Shown here one piece after another: positions 42,828-52,375 of a stretch of DNA of 64,000 nucleotides. The DNA comes from Mesorhizobium sp. Root102 (GTDB lineage Bacteria; Pseudomonadota; Alphaproteobacteria; Rhizobiales; Rhizobiaceae): NCBI RefSeq assembly GCF_001425625.1, contig NZ_LMCP01000046.1, forward strand, positions 88,198-152,197, read 5' to 3'. A model generated the notes under the pieces. That model was not told the origin of the DNA. It did not search any database and was given only the letters and a program-made list of their open reading frames with translations. The position numbers and the translations under genes are program-made. Each line of letters starts with the position of its first letter. Positions within the stretch are counted from its first letter, which is position 1.

Positions 42828-43841
42828 ATGACGATCCACCAGATCGATTTCAAGGCAGGCGACGCCGTGCGGGCCGCGCTTGCGGAAATCGGACGCACCG
42901 AAGACCTGCGCTTTTCGCCTGACAACCGGCTGCTGGCAATTGCCGGATATGCGCGCAAGCGCTGCCTGGTCCTGCGCGTCGACGTCGAGACGGGACCTGA
43001 TGGCCCAGGCGTCACACTCCACAATTTCATGGAGTTGACGTCCGACAGCATGGGCGAAATCCATGGTCTCGATTTCATCAATGACCGCACCTTGGCGATC
43101 GCCAACCGCGATGGGCTGGTTGCGCTGTTTGCTCTGCCGCGTGAAGAACCGGTTGGCCAGAGTCGTCGGATCGCGGCCATTCGCCAACTCCGAGGCAGGC
43201 AGCCCCACAAACTGAATTCGCCGGGTTCGATTGCAGTCAGGCTTGAGTCACATGGCCGGGTCAGCGTGCTGGTTTGCAACAACTACACGCATCTGGTTAC
43301 CCGGCACGTCGTCAACCGGTGGCTTGGCTATCGCGCTACAAGCAATCAACTGCTTCTGAAGCGCGGTCTTGATATACCGGACGGCATTGCGCTCAGCCAT
43401 AATGGAAAGTGGATCGCCGTCAGCAGCCACGGCACAAAGGACGTAAAACTCTACCGGATGTCCGGGTCGCTTGGACCGGAGAGTGAACCGGCCGGCGTCC
43501 TACAGAACGCCGGCTATCCGCACGGCGTGCGCTTTACGGCTGATGATCGGCACATCCTCGTCGCCGACGCGGGCAGCCAGATGGTGCATGTCTATGCCAG
43601 CGACGGTGGCTGGAAGGAGCGTCGCGAGCCCGCACGCTCGGTTGCCGTGCTCGACGAGGCAACCTTCCTGCGCGGCAGGGCCAGTTTTGACGAGGGCGGG
43701 CCGAAGGGCCTCGATATCGACCGGTCCAACAGCATCGTGGCTGTGACCTGCGAAGAGCAGCCGCTGGCCTTTTTCTCCCTGTCGACGATACTCGGTGCGG
43801 TTGAAGATTGCCGGCAAGGCAGGGCCATTGCACTGGCGTAG
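42828..43841 (+). CDS. Cytoplasmic beta-propeller protein of unknown function
   Basis: 337 residues with repeated blades: LRFSPDNRLLAIAGY, HGLDFINDRTLAIANRDGLV, IALSHNGKWIAVSSHGTKDVKLY, VRFTADDRHILVADAGSQMVHVY. There is no signal peptide. The sequence resembles YncE/lactonase-like seven-blade propellers, but no catalytic signature is visible. It may be a binding scaffold. It follows the glycosyltransferase-like gene by 84 bases on the same strand. Confidence 0.65.
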   Translation: MTIHQIDFKAGDAVRAALAEIGRTEDLRFSPDNRLLAIAGYARKRCLVLRVDVETGPDGPGVTLHNFMELTSDSMGEIHGLDFINDRTLAIANRDGLVALFALPREEPVGQSRRIAAIRQLRGRQPHKLNSPGSIAVRLESHGRVSVLVCNNYTHLVTRHVVNRWLGYRATSNQLLLKRGLDIPDGIALSHNGKWIAVSSHGTKDVKLYRMSGSLGPESEPAGVLQNAGYPHGVRFTADDRHILVADAGSQMVHVYASDGGWKERREPARSVAVLDEATFLRGRASFDEGGPKGLDIDRSNSIVAVTCEEQPLAFFSLSTILGAVEDCRQGRAIALA

Positions 43842-43954
43842 CGACGGAAGAGAGCCCAACCCGACATGGAATTAGAATGACGGATCGACGTTTCGGCGCT
43901 ATGATGGCGGCATAGGGCGTTTGGGCCAACCAACCTAACCATTAGGAGGTTGCC

Positions 43955-44338
43955 ATGAAGCACCAAACACTGGACCAACTGCATGCAGTGGCCGAGATCA
44001 ACACTAAACAGCCGGTAATGAGCCGAACCCAGCGTCTCGTACGTTGGGCCGAACTCCTTGAACGTGAGCCCAGCCGGCTCCTGAACGCGCTTGCCGGGAC
44101 CGAATACCGTGCGCCGCCCGAGCGCGATGTGATGCGAGGCGATGGCTCGCCGATAGCGGTTGCCTTCACGGACCCCATTTTGCATGACGAGGGTCTGAAA
44201 GACGACAGCTATGGCGAAGCCAAGCGCTTCTTCGAACTGACCGACCACCAACTGCACGAGATTGTCTGCTACTGCCATGTCGGCGAGGTTATGCAATCGT
44301 CCAGGGCAGCGCTTTCGGTTCGTGCGGCGATCGGCTGA
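43955..44338 (+). CDS. Conserved hypothetical protein, 127 residues
   Basis: Soluble and largely helical. An excellent ribosome site (TTAGGAGG) precedes the ATG. The central motif RWAELLEREPSRLLNALAGTEY and the C-terminal LTDHQLHEIVCYCHVGEVM are distinctive, with two Cys close together. I do not recognise the family. It is isolated by an intergenic region on each side. Confidence 0.65.
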   Translation: MKHQTLDQLHAVAEINTKQPVMSRTQRLVRWAELLEREPSRLLNALAGTEYRAPPERDVMRGDGSPIAVAFTDPILHDEGLKDDSYGEAKRFFELTDHQLHEIVCYCHVGEVMQSSRAALSVRAAIG

Positions 44339-44715
44339 CGCATGTCCGCCAGGTGATCACATTGTGACGAGATGAATTAGGGCGCGGTCCAACGCGAAGC
44401 CGCAACCACTTGCGATCGCGCCCTAACGAGGAACATGGTTGCAACGCCCGCCAAAGGCTTGTCCGCGCAGCGGCTGGCAGGAGTTGGATCTTTGGCCCCC
44501 GAACAAAAATACTACGGTTTCTGATTGTTCTATCTTCGGGGGTGTGGAGCGCTTGCCAGCGCCAAAACAGGTGCCTCGAACCGGGAGACAACGGCCGGAC
44601 CCCAAGCATTTGATTATCAATCGCTTTGAATTTTTCCGACTTAACCCGCCCTTAAATCGCCGCATCTACTCTTCAACCCGAACGCCATAGGCATCGGGGA
44701 TATCAAGCACAGCGC
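44339..44715. other. Gene-free stretch with two long inverted repeats
   Basis: These 377 bases hold no supported gene. TTAGGGCGCG (44377-44386) pairs perfectly with CGCGCCCTAA (44417-44426), and CCCCCGAA (44496-44503) with TTCGGGGG (44535-44542). Neither has a T-run. The part after 44600 is AT-richer and should hold the PBP1A promoter. Confidence 0.5.
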
Positions 44716-46989
44716 ATGGCGAACCGCAGAGACAGCCGCATCGAACCCAGTTTCGAGGGGGCGCCGCAGGCGCGATCCCCGGCGGGGCTTTCGGTGAACG
44801 AGGAGGATCGCGTCGTGCCGAGCAACCGCAAAGCCTCCGCCAAACGCAAGCCGGCCAAAGGGAAATCGTCGCGGGCCAAGCGCGGCAGAAGCCGGCGCGG
44901 CCTGTTCGGCGTGCTCGGCCGGCTGTTCTACTGGTGCTTCGTGCTTGCCATCTGGGGCGGCATCGCGGTGGCCGGCATCGTCGTCTATTACGGCGCCAAG
45001 ATGCCGGCGGCGACGACCTGGTCGATCCCCGACCGCGCCCCCAACATCAAGATCGTCTCGGCCGATGGCCAATTGCTCGCCAATCGCGGCATGAGCGGCG
45101 GCGAGGCCGTCGGCTTGCACGAAATGTCGCCCTATATCCCGGAGGCCGTCATCGCCATCGAGGACCGCCGCTTCTATTCGCATTTCGGCATCGACCCGAT
45201 CGGCCTTTCCCGCGCCATGGTCACCAACGTGATTGGCGGGCATTTCTCGCAGGGCGGTTCGACACTGACCCAACAATTGGCCAAGAACCTGTTCCTGACG
45301 CCCGACCGCACGCTGGAGCGCAAGGTGCAGGAGGTGCTGCTGGCGCTGTGGCTGGAGCACAAGCATACCAAGGACCAGATTCTCGAAATGTACCTCAACC
45401 GGGTCTATTTCGGTTCCGGCGCCTATGGTGTCGAGGCGGCCTCGCGGCGTTATTTCGGCAAGAGCGCGCGCGACGTCACCTTGTCGGAAGCCGCATTGCT
45501 TGCCGGCCTGTTGAAGGCGCCGTCGCGGCTGTCGCCGGCACGCGATCCCAAGGCTGCCGAGGAACGCTCGCAGTTGGTGCTTGCCGCCATGCGCGATGAA
45601 GGCAAGATCAGCGCCAAGGAACTGACCTCGGCGATGAGCGCACCGGCAACGCGCGCGCCGTCCTACTGGACCGGCTCGGAGAACTATGTCGCCGATACCA
45701 TCATGGAAGAACTGCCCGATCTGATCGGCGACGTGCGCGGCGACATCGTCGTCGACAGCACCGTCGACCTGAACCTGCAGAAGCTTGCCGAACAGTCGAT
45801 CCGCAGGCTGATCGACGACAGCGGCAAGAAGCTCAACGTCACTCAGGGCGCCCTGGTGTCGATCGACGATTCCGGCGCGGTGCGCGCCATGGTCGGCGGC
45901 TACGACTATTCGACCAGCCAGTTCGACCGCGCCTCGGAGGCACGCCGCCAGCCAGGCTCGGCGTTCAAGCCGTTCGTCTACATGGCCGCGCTTGAAGCCG
46001 GCCGCACACCCGACAGCGTGCGCAACGATGCGCCGATCAAGATCGGCAACTGGACGCCCGACAATTACGGCGGCAAGTATTTCGGCAAGGTGACGCTGGC
46101 CACCGCACTGGCCAAATCGCTGAACTCGGTCGCCGCCCAACTGACTATGGAGGTCGGGCCGAACGCGGTTGTCGAGGCAGCGCACCGCATGGGCATCCAG
46201 TCCGACCTGCAGTCCAACACGTCGATCGCGCTCGGCACGTCGGAAGTGACGCCGCTGGAACTGACGTCGGCCTATGTCCCCTTCGCCAATGGCGGCTACA
46301 AGCCGGACATCCATTTCATCCGCCGCGTGACGACCACCGACGGCAAGGTGCTCTACGACAGCGGTGGCGGCAGCGCGCCGCGTGTCGTCAAGCCCGAGAT
46401 CGTCGGCATGATGAACTCGATGATGACCGGTACGGTCGAGATCGGCACCGCCCGCAAAGCGGCTTTCGCCTGGCCTTCAGCCGGCAAGACCGGCACCAGC
46501 CAGAATTCGCGTGACGCCTGGTTCGTCGGCTACACCGCCAACCTCACCACCGGCGTGTGGTTCGGCAATGATGATGGCAGTCCGATGAAGAAGGTCACCG
46601 GCGGCGCATTGCCGGCGCAGGCCTGGCACGAATTCATGGTCGCCGCCCACGAGGGCGTGCCGGTGCGGCCGCTGCCCGGCACCTGGAAATCGACGCCGGC
46701 CGATACCATCGTGCCCGACGAGATACCTTCGGCGAACAACGCGCCGCCGGCGCCGGTTCCATCCGCCTCCGTCGGCCAGCAGGCGCCGGCGGCGCGGCCG
46801 GCCGCGCCGGTCGCCCAGGCGCCGGTCCGCGCGGCCCGTCCCGCCCAGACCGTCGATGCCGATGGCCTTTCCATGCCGGAGGACGACGGCGCGACCGCGT
46901 CGATCAAGCACCCGGTGCCGCCAGGCGACGTCGGCGGTCCGCGCAAGAAGCGGCAGACCTCGATCCTCGACCTCCTTGGCGGCGGCTAA
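44716..46989 (+). CDS. Class A penicillin-binding protein (PBP1A type)
   Basis: A 757-residue bifunctional peptidoglycan synthase of the inner membrane. A basic cytoplasmic tail (1-~65) precedes one membrane helix (about 70-95). The glycosyltransferase domain has EDRRFYSHFGID and GGSTLTQQLAKNLFL. The transpeptidase domain has the active-site SAFK (RQPGSAFKPFVY), SLN and KTGT (AGKTGTSQNSRDAW) motifs. A Pro/Ala-rich C-terminal tail of about 100 residues follows. ATG at 44716; monocistronic, with a terminator overlapping its stop codon. Confidence 0.93.
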   Translation: MANRRDSRIEPSFEGAPQARSPAGLSVNEEDRVVPSNRKASAKRKPAKGKSSRAKRGRSRRGLFGVLGRLFYWCFVLAIWGGIAVAGIVVYYGAKMPAATTWSIPDRAPNIKIVSADGQLLANRGMSGGEAVGLHEMSPYIPEAVIAIEDRRFYSHFGIDPIGLSRAMVTNVIGGHFSQGGSTLTQQLAKNLFLTPDRTLERKVQEVLLALWLEHKHTKDQILEMYLNRVYFGSGAYGVEAASRRYFGKSARDVTLSEAALLAGLLKAPSRLSPARDPKAAEERSQLVLAAMRDEGKISAKELTSAMSAPATRAPSYWTGSENYVADTIMEELPDLIGDVRGDIVVDSTVDLNLQKLAEQSIRRLIDDSGKKLNVTQGALVSIDDSGAVRAMVGGYDYSTSQFDRASEARRQPGSAFKPFVYMAALEAGRTPDSVRNDAPIKIGNWTPDNYGGKYFGKVTLATALAKSLNSVAAQLTMEVGPNAVVEAAHRMGIQSDLQSNTSIALGTSEVTPLELTSAYVPFANGGYKPDIHFIRRVTTTDGKVLYDSGGGSAPRVVKPEIVGMMNSMMTGTVEIGTARKAAFAWPSAGKTGTSQNSRDAWFVGYTANLTTGVWFGNDDGSPMKKVTGGALPAQAWHEFMVAAHEGVPVRPLPGTWKSTPADTIVPDEIPSANNAPPAPVPSASVGQQAPAARPAAPVAQAPVRAARPAQTVDADGLSMPEDDGATASIKHPVPPGDVGGPRKKRQTSILDLLGGG

Positions 46990-47018
46990 AGCGCGTCGCG
47001 CGCTTTAGCTCTTTTGTT
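46985..47018 (+). terminator. Rho-independent terminator of the PBP1A gene
   Basis: GCTAAAGCGCG and CGCGCTTTAGC form a perfect 11-bp stem around TCG, followed by TCTTTTGTTT. The stem includes the TAA stop codon. Confidence 0.88.
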
Positions 47019-47021
47019 TCC

Positions 47022-47069
47022 ATGCATGTCGTTGCCTCAAAACCGGGGCCACTTTTGAGCGACATGCAC
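47022..47069. repeat. Short palindromic repeat, copy 2 (paired with 6699-6747)
   Basis: ATGCATGTCG at the left pairs with CGACATGCA at the right; an unpaired TTGC precedes the inner stem CTCAAAA/TTTTGAG. Compared with copy 1, the inner stem has changed on both strands and stays paired. Like copy 1, it follows directly on a terminator T-run. Confidence 0.85.
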
Positions 47070-47135
47070 TAGCGGCAACTCGCCTCTCGCCACGTTGGCG
47101 TCGTTCGGCTACATCTCCGGCCCGGAGATCCTGAA

Positions 47136-47888
47136 ATGGCTGAACTCGACACCAGAAAGACCATCGTGCTGACCGGCGCCAGCCGCGGCATCGGCCACGC
47201 CACGGTCAAGCGCTTTTCGCGCGAGGGCTGGCGCGTCATCACCTGCTCGCGCCAGGCCTTTGCCGAGGATTGCCCGTGGCCGGCGGGGCCGGAAGACCAC
47301 ATCAAGGTCGATCTCGCCGACCAGGAGGATGTCGGCATCGCGGTGTCGGAAATCCGCCACCGGCTGGAAGCGCATGGCGGCCAGCTGCACGCGCTGGTCA
47401 ACAATGCCGGCATCTCGCCGAAGCTCAAGGACGGCAACGGCCGAATGGACTCGATCGACACGCCGATGCATGTCTGGCGCGATGTGTTCCAGGTCAATTT
47501 CTTCGCGCCGATCATGCTGGCGCGGGGCCTGTTCAAGGAACTGGCGGCGGCCAAGGGCTCGATCGTCAACGTCACCTCGATCGCCGGTACCCGCGTGCAC
47601 CCCTTCGCCGGCACGGCCTATGCGACATCGAAGGCGGCGCTCGGTTCACTGACGCGCGAGATGGCGCATGATTTCGGCCCGCACGGCATTCGCGTCAATG
47701 CCATAGCGCCCGGCGAGATCGACACCGCTATCCTGTCGCCGGGCACGGACAAGATCGTCGAGACGATCCCGTTGAGAAGGCTTGGCACCACGGCGGAAGT
47801 CGCCGATATCATCTTCTTCCTGTGCTCGCAGCAGGCGTCCTATGTGACGGGCTCGGAAATCCACATCAATGGTGGCCAGCACGTGTGA
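47136..47888 (+). CDS. SDR-family oxidoreductase
   Basis: A 250-residue classical short-chain dehydrogenase. The cofactor motif TGASRGIG is at residue ~14, NNAG follows at ~90, and the active-site Ser and YATSK motif lie in VNVTSIAGTRVHPFAGTAYATSK. The C-terminal GSEIHINGGQHV is typical. Substrate unknown. It stands alone, converging on the MDR gene with 26 bases between the stops. Confidence 0.88.
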   Translation: MAELDTRKTIVLTGASRGIGHATVKRFSREGWRVITCSRQAFAEDCPWPAGPEDHIKVDLADQEDVGIAVSEIRHRLEAHGGQLHALVNNAGISPKLKDGNGRMDSIDTPMHVWRDVFQVNFFAPIMLARGLFKELAAAKGSIVNVTSIAGTRVHPFAGTAYATSKAALGSLTREMAHDFGPHGIRVNAIAPGEIDTAILSPGTDKIVETIPLRRLGTTAEVADIIFFLCSQQASYVTGSEIHINGGQHV

Positions 47889-47914
47889 GCGGCCAGCTTC
47901 AGGCCGAGGACTGC

Positions 47915-48835
47915 TCATTCGGCCATGGTGAGAACAGCCTTGCCGCTGAAGCTGCGCTGTCGCAGTGCGTCCAGGGCTTGGGCGATGTCTGTCCACGGCA
48001 CGGTCAAGGCCACGCGCGTTTCGAGCCTGCCGGCCGCGACTGGAGTGAGCAGCGAGGCGATGTCCGCGCCAATGCCTGGACCAGACGTGTAGTACGCAAA
48101 AGTCTGAAGCCTTGCCCCTTCATGATCCGGAACGAACTGGCGGAATCCAATGGGCGTGAGTTCGCCACTGCTCGAACCGAACATGACGATGGTCCCGCCA
48201 GGTGCGACGCGTTCGATCGCGCGAGCGAGACTTTTGCCGCCGACCGACTCTGTGATCAGCGAAAACGGCCCCTCGGCCAGTTCGATCGCATCGACAACCT
48301 GCTCGGCTCCAAGGCCGCGGAGATCCTCGGCATGCCGGGAGGCGGCGACCGCGGTCACGTGCCCACCCTGCTGATGGGCGAGCTGGATCTGGAACCGACC
48401 GACCGCACCGCTTGCGCCGGTGATCAGGACCTGCTGGCCGGCCAGGCCGCCGCCATGGCGCAAAGTCCTCAGTGCCGTCGTGCCGGCGACTGGAAGCGTG
48501 GCTGCGGAAACGAAACTGACGTCATCCGGCAGGACGGCGAGACGGTCGGTTGGAACGGCGACCCGTTCGGCCCATCCGGCCTGGTCGACCAGAGCCGCAA
48601 CTCGGGCGCCCACGGCTGGTCCGGAGCCATCGGCTGCTGCCCGTTCGACAATCCCCACGATGTCTTGGCCTGGTATCCAGCCGTTTGAACGGGTGGCGAG
48701 CAAGCGCAGTTCGCCGCGGTTCAACGAGGTCGCGCGGACCGAGACAAGCGCCTCGTTCGAGGCCGCATGTGGCTCGGCAAGCTCCACCAGCCTTAGTCCT
48801 GTCGTGCTGTCGGAAGAAATGACTAGGGCGAGCAT
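47915..48835 (-). CDS. MDR-family zinc-independent oxidoreductase (quinone reductase-like)
   Basis: A 306-residue medium-chain dehydrogenase/reductase. The N-terminal GroES-like domain (SLNRGELRLL, GQDIVGIVE) is followed by a Rossmann domain (VLITGASGAVGRFQIQLA). The structural-zinc Cys cluster of alcohol dehydrogenases is absent, so NADPH:quinone reductase-like activity is likely. It is divergent from an AraC regulator 216 bases away, which probably controls it. Confidence 0.87.
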   Translation of the reverse strand: MLALVISSDSTTGLRLVELAEPHAASNEALVSVRATSLNRGELRLLATRSNGWIPGQDIVGIVERAAADGSGPAVGARVAALVDQAGWAERVAVPTDRLAVLPDDVSFVSAATLPVAGTTALRTLRHGGGLAGQQVLITGASGAVGRFQIQLAHQQGGHVTAVAASRHAEDLRGLGAEQVVDAIELAEGPFSLITESVGGKSLARAIERVAPGGTIVMFGSSSGELTPIGFRQFVPDHEGARLQTFAYYTSGPGIGADIASLLTPVAAGRLETRVALTVPWTDIAQALDALRQRSFSGKAVLTMAE

Positions 48836-49051
48836 GGTTCATACCTCACTGCTGCGTGGTGGACGCCTTTGGACAGTTGCTTTGCCCGGTCTTGCTGGTT
48901 CGACTTTGGAGCGCCGGCGGGCGCCACTGGCGATGTCAAGTTCGCCAGCTGCGCACGATCCTGAATTGCTCGTTTCACAAGCGGAACCTATCGATTTTCC
49001 CCTTCGAATAATCTAGATATTAAGGCATCTGATCGCTAAAAACGGTCAATC

Positions 49052-49861
49052 ATGAGACAACCCCTTCGCTACCCCTGGTTCAATCTCGATGTGGATGACC
49101 CTTCCGCGCCGGCGATTGCCGTGCGCGTTGACGTCCCCGAAACCACAGCGGAGGTTCCCGCCCATCGGCATCGCAAAGGCCAACTCGTCTTCGCGCTGGG
49201 AGGCGGCGTCACATGCCGTGTCCCAAGCGGCCTGTGGATGGTGCCGCCTCATTGCGGGGTGTGGATTCCAAGCGGCATGGAGCACAGCAATATCGCCACT
49301 GCCAACGCCCGGATTTTTTTCGTGTATATCGAGCCGGGAGCCGCTCATCTGCCGGACCGGTGCTGCACGCTTTCGATTTCGCCGTTGCTGCGCGAACTGA
49401 TCATCGAACTGTCCGATGGTGTGGAGGACGATCAGGCGCGGGATGAGCTGTTGACCAAGACACTGCTTGCCGAGCTGCCACGTATGCCTGTCCAGCAGCT
49501 GCACCTGCCGATCTCACCCGAGCCGCGCTTGAGGCGGATCGCCGAAGCGTTGGCGCAAGATCCCGCCGACCGCAGCACACTGGCAGAATGGGCCAATCGC
49601 CTTGCGCTCAGTGAGAGCAGTCTCGCCCGTCTCGTGGTGAAGGAGACAGGGCTGAGCTTTGGGCGCTGGCGTCAGCAATTGCACTTGATCGTCGCAATAC
49701 GAGAGCTGGCCTCCGGCGCCAGCGTGCAGCAGGTTTCGGCCGATCTCGGCTATGAATCCGTCACGGCCTTCATCACCATGTTCAAGAAGGCGCTTGGCAA
49801 GCCCCCGGCAAAATACCTCAGCAGCGTCGTGCACCGTGGCGGCTCTGCTTTCGTCGCGTGA
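49052..49861 (+). CDS. AraC-family regulator with a cupin sensor domain
   Basis: A 269-residue transcription factor. An N-terminal cupin (AHRHRKGQLVFALGGGVTCRV, GVWIPSGMEHSN) precedes two helix-turn-helices in the last 100 residues (LAEWANRLALSESSLARLV and VQQVSADLGYESVTAFITMFKKALG). It is divergent from the MDR oxidoreductase gene and probably activates it in response to a small molecule bound by the cupin. ATG at 49052; the intergenic patch before it is AT-rich. Confidence 0.88.
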   Translation: MRQPLRYPWFNLDVDDPSAPAIAVRVDVPETTAEVPAHRHRKGQLVFALGGGVTCRVPSGLWMVPPHCGVWIPSGMEHSNIATANARIFFVYIEPGAAHLPDRCCTLSISPLLRELIIELSDGVEDDQARDELLTKTLLAELPRMPVQQLHLPISPEPRLRRIAEALAQDPADRSTLAEWANRLALSESSLARLVVKETGLSFGRWRQQLHLIVAIRELASGASVQQVSADLGYESVTAFITMFKKALGKPPAKYLSSVVHRGGSAFVA

Positions 49862-49918
49862 TCAATCTGCTTACGAGCAGACGATCGACACGGCAATCTG
49901 TCGCCGACCAGGATCGGC

Positions 49919-51703
49919 TCAGGCAGCGGACGGTTCAGCCGCCTTCGGCTTGTGGCCAAGCACCTCTTCGACAATGCCACGGGCGATCTCGCGCTCGCCC
50001 ATGATCACCGTGTCTGCGCCGAGGCCCTTGAGGTGCTCGACCTCGGCGTCGGAATGGGCTCGGGCGATGACGTTGATGCCGGGGTTGGCGGCGCGTGCCC
50101 TGAGCACGATCTGGCCGGCCTCGAAGGCATTGGGAATGGCCAGGATCAGCCGCTTGGCCCCTTCAGGATTGGCGGCGGAGAAGACTTCAGCGTTGGCCGC
50201 GTTGCCGGAGACGGTCTCGACGCCATCGGCTTTCAGTCTCGCCAGCGTCTTGTCGGCATCCTCGACGACGAGGAAGGGCAAGGCGGCCTCTTTCAACGAC
50301 GCACCGACGAGACTGCCGACGCGGCCATAGCCGATCAGGATGGCGTGGTTGGTGAGGGTTGTCCTGGGCGGCGGGCCGTCTTCCGCTTTCGTTGTGGCTG
50401 CAACGGAGGCCACCTGGCCCGGTTCCGTCGCCGGACCGACCGGCTTTGCCTCGACCGGCGGTGCCGTCCTGGCGGCGCGCCGCTCCAGCCATGGCTTTAT
50501 CCAGTCGATGGCCAGGAACATCAGCGGGTTCAGCACGATCGACAAGATGGCGCCGGCCAGAATGAGGTCGCGGCCTTGTTCGGGCAACAGCTTTAGGCCG
50601 ACGCCGAGCTCGGCCAGGATGAAGGAAAATTCGCCGATCTGCGCAAGGCTTGCCGAGATCATCAGTGCCGTGGCCAGGGGATAGCCGAAGGCAACGACGA
50701 TGACGAACGCCGCCAACGATTTGCCGATGACGATGATGGCCAGTGTTGCCAGGATCGGCCAGCCATTGCTGATCAGGCTGAACGGATCGAACAGCATGCC
50801 GACCGAGACGAAGAACAGCACGGAAAAGGCATCGCGCAGCGGCAGCGATTCTTCCGCCGCGCGGTGGCTGAGTTCGGACTCGCTCATGATCATGCCGGCG
50901 AAGAAGGCACCTAGCGCCAGCGAGACCCCGAACAGTTTGGCCGCGCCGAAGGCGACGCCGAGGGCTATGGCGAGCACCGCCAGCCGGAACAATTCGCGCG
51001 AGCCGGTGTGGGCAACATAGTGCAGGATCCAGGGAATGACCCGGCGGCCGACCACCAGCATGACGATGACGAAAGCGGCGACCTTGGCTAGCGTGATGCC
51101 GACGACGCCCCAGATGCCGTAGCTGGCCGGCAGCGACAGCAGGCCGCTCGCATGTGCGTCCGCCTGTTCCTGGCCGCCGAGCACGCCGGCGAGTGCCGGC
51201 AGCAGCACCAGCGCCAGCACCATGGCCAGGTCCTCGACGATCAGCCAGCCGACCGCGATCCGGCCGCGCTCGGTCTCGATCATCCGCCGCTCCTGCAGCG
51301 CGCGCAGCAGCACCACGGTCGAGGCGACCGACAGCGCCAGGCCGAAAACCAGCCCCGCGCCCATCGACCAGCCGAGCATCCACGACAGCCCGGCGCCGAG
51401 CGCGGTGGCAAAGCCGATCTGGACGATGGCGCCGGGCACGGCGATGGCGCGCACCGACAGAAGATCCTTCAACGAGAAGTGCAGGCCGACGCCGAACATC
51501 AGCAGGATGACGCCGATTTCGGCCAGTTCGTTGGCAAGGCCGGCATCGGCGACGAAGCCGGGCGTGTTCGGCCCGACCAGCACGCCGGCTACGAGATAGC
51601 CGACCAGCGGCGGAATACGGAAGCGGTTGGCGAGGGCGCCGAAGACGAAAGCCAGCCCCAGACCGGCGACGATGGTGGCGATAAGGGGCGTGTCATGCGG
51701 CAT
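49919..51703 (-). CDS. Kef-type monovalent cation:proton antiporter with RCK domain
   Basis: 594 residues. Twelve or so membrane helices of the CPA2 type span ~1-390 (HFSLKDLLSVRAIAVPG, SELSHRAAEESLPLRDAFSVLFFVSVGM). A variable linker of about 50 residues follows, then a RCK N-domain (HAILIGYGRVGSLVG) to the C-terminus. The protein is of the YbaL/KefB type and probably exports potassium or sodium in exchange for protons, gated by nucleotide binding. Monocistronic. Confidence 0.9.
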   Translation of the reverse strand: MPHDTPLIATIVAGLGLAFVFGALANRFRIPPLVGYLVAGVLVGPNTPGFVADAGLANELAEIGVILLMFGVGLHFSLKDLLSVRAIAVPGAIVQIGFATALGAGLSWMLGWSMGAGLVFGLALSVASTVVLLRALQERRMIETERGRIAVGWLIVEDLAMVLALVLLPALAGVLGGQEQADAHASGLLSLPASYGIWGVVGITLAKVAAFVIVMLVVGRRVIPWILHYVAHTGSRELFRLAVLAIALGVAFGAAKLFGVSLALGAFFAGMIMSESELSHRAAEESLPLRDAFSVLFFVSVGMLFDPFSLISNGWPILATLAIIVIGKSLAAFVIVVAFGYPLATALMISASLAQIGEFSFILAELGVGLKLLPEQGRDLILAGAILSIVLNPLMFLAIDWIKPWLERRAARTAPPVEAKPVGPATEPGQVASVAATTKAEDGPPPRTTLTNHAILIGYGRVGSLVGASLKEAALPFLVVEDADKTLARLKADGVETVSGNAANAEVFSAANPEGAKRLILAIPNAFEAGQIVLRARAANPGINVIARAHSDAEVEHLKGLGADTVIMGEREIARGIVEEVLGHKPKAAEPSAA

Positions 51704-51842
51704 TGTCTATGGAGCGCCCTTCAAAACCAGCGATGTTGGATGGGCGCCGCCCGGAGCCGTCGCCTGTTTGCAATATGGTGGATTGGGTGTCGGCGACGCA
51801 ACCCGCAAAGCCATGAAATCGACGGTGCGGCCGCAAAAACTG

Positions 51843-51869
51843 GACCGGCGGCCGAAGAAGCCGCCGGTC
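51843..51869 (-). terminator. Terminator of the host-attachment-family gene
   Basis: GACCGGCGGC and GCCGCCGGTC form a perfect 10-bp stem with a 7-base loop. Reading leftward, CAGTTTTTGC follows, giving a T-run in the right direction for the gene ending at 51926. Confidence 0.75.
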
Positions 51870-51925
51870 GGATTTGAAGTCGCGCGATGATGTTCCGTTG
51901 ATCCGGCGCGATCGATCGACGACGA

Positions 51926-52375
51926 TCAGGCTGCCTGCAGCAGGGCCTCGATCTCGAATATGGCGTGGTTGGTCAGTGTCTTGGGAATTTCGGCGGTCAC
52001 CTTGTCCCCGACTTCCTTGTGCAGCTTCTTGCGCATTGTCCCAAGCAGCATCGGCGGTGCGACAAGCACGATCTCTTTGAACTCGCCGCTATGCGCGAGC
52101 TTGTAGAGCCGGGCGGCGATCTCGTCGGCGAAACGCTCCTTGCCGATGCGGTGCCAGTCCGTATCCTCGACCGCGCTGCGGTGTACGGAGGGACCATCAT
52201 TGTATCGGCCCGGGCTGTCACTGCCTTGCTCGCGGGTGGGCGGGTTGTCCTGCTGCATTTCCTGCACCACCTCGAGGTTCGGATATGTGTTGTCGCCGGC
52301 GTTCCTGAGGAAAAGCGCCTTCTCGCCATCGGCCACCATGACCCAGATGCCGTGCTTCAGATTGATTGTGCTCAT
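51926..52375 (-). CDS. Host attachment family protein
   Basis: A 149-residue protein of the 'host attachment protein' (baeRF) family, first named in Agrobacterium and common in proteobacteria. It contains WVMVADGEKALFLRNAG at the N-terminus and the characteristic IVLVAPPMLLGTMRKKLHKEV near residue 110. ATG at 52375 follows AAGGA. The family resembles release-factor-like RNA-binding folds; its function in attachment is not settled. Monocistronic. Confidence 0.9.
   Translation of the reverse strand: MSTINLKHGIWVMVADGEKALFLRNAGDNTYPNLEVVQEMQQDNPPTREQGSDSPGRYNDGPSVHRSAVEDTDWHRIGKERFADEIAARLYKLAHSGEFKEIVLVAPPMLLGTMRKKLHKEVGDKVTAEIPKTLTNHAIFEIEALLQAA

Noticed and set aside
44641..46314. 557-codon leftward frame opposite PBP1A
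   Set aside because: All PBP1A catalytic motifs are on the other strand, with a terminator at the right end; the reverse frame has no support.
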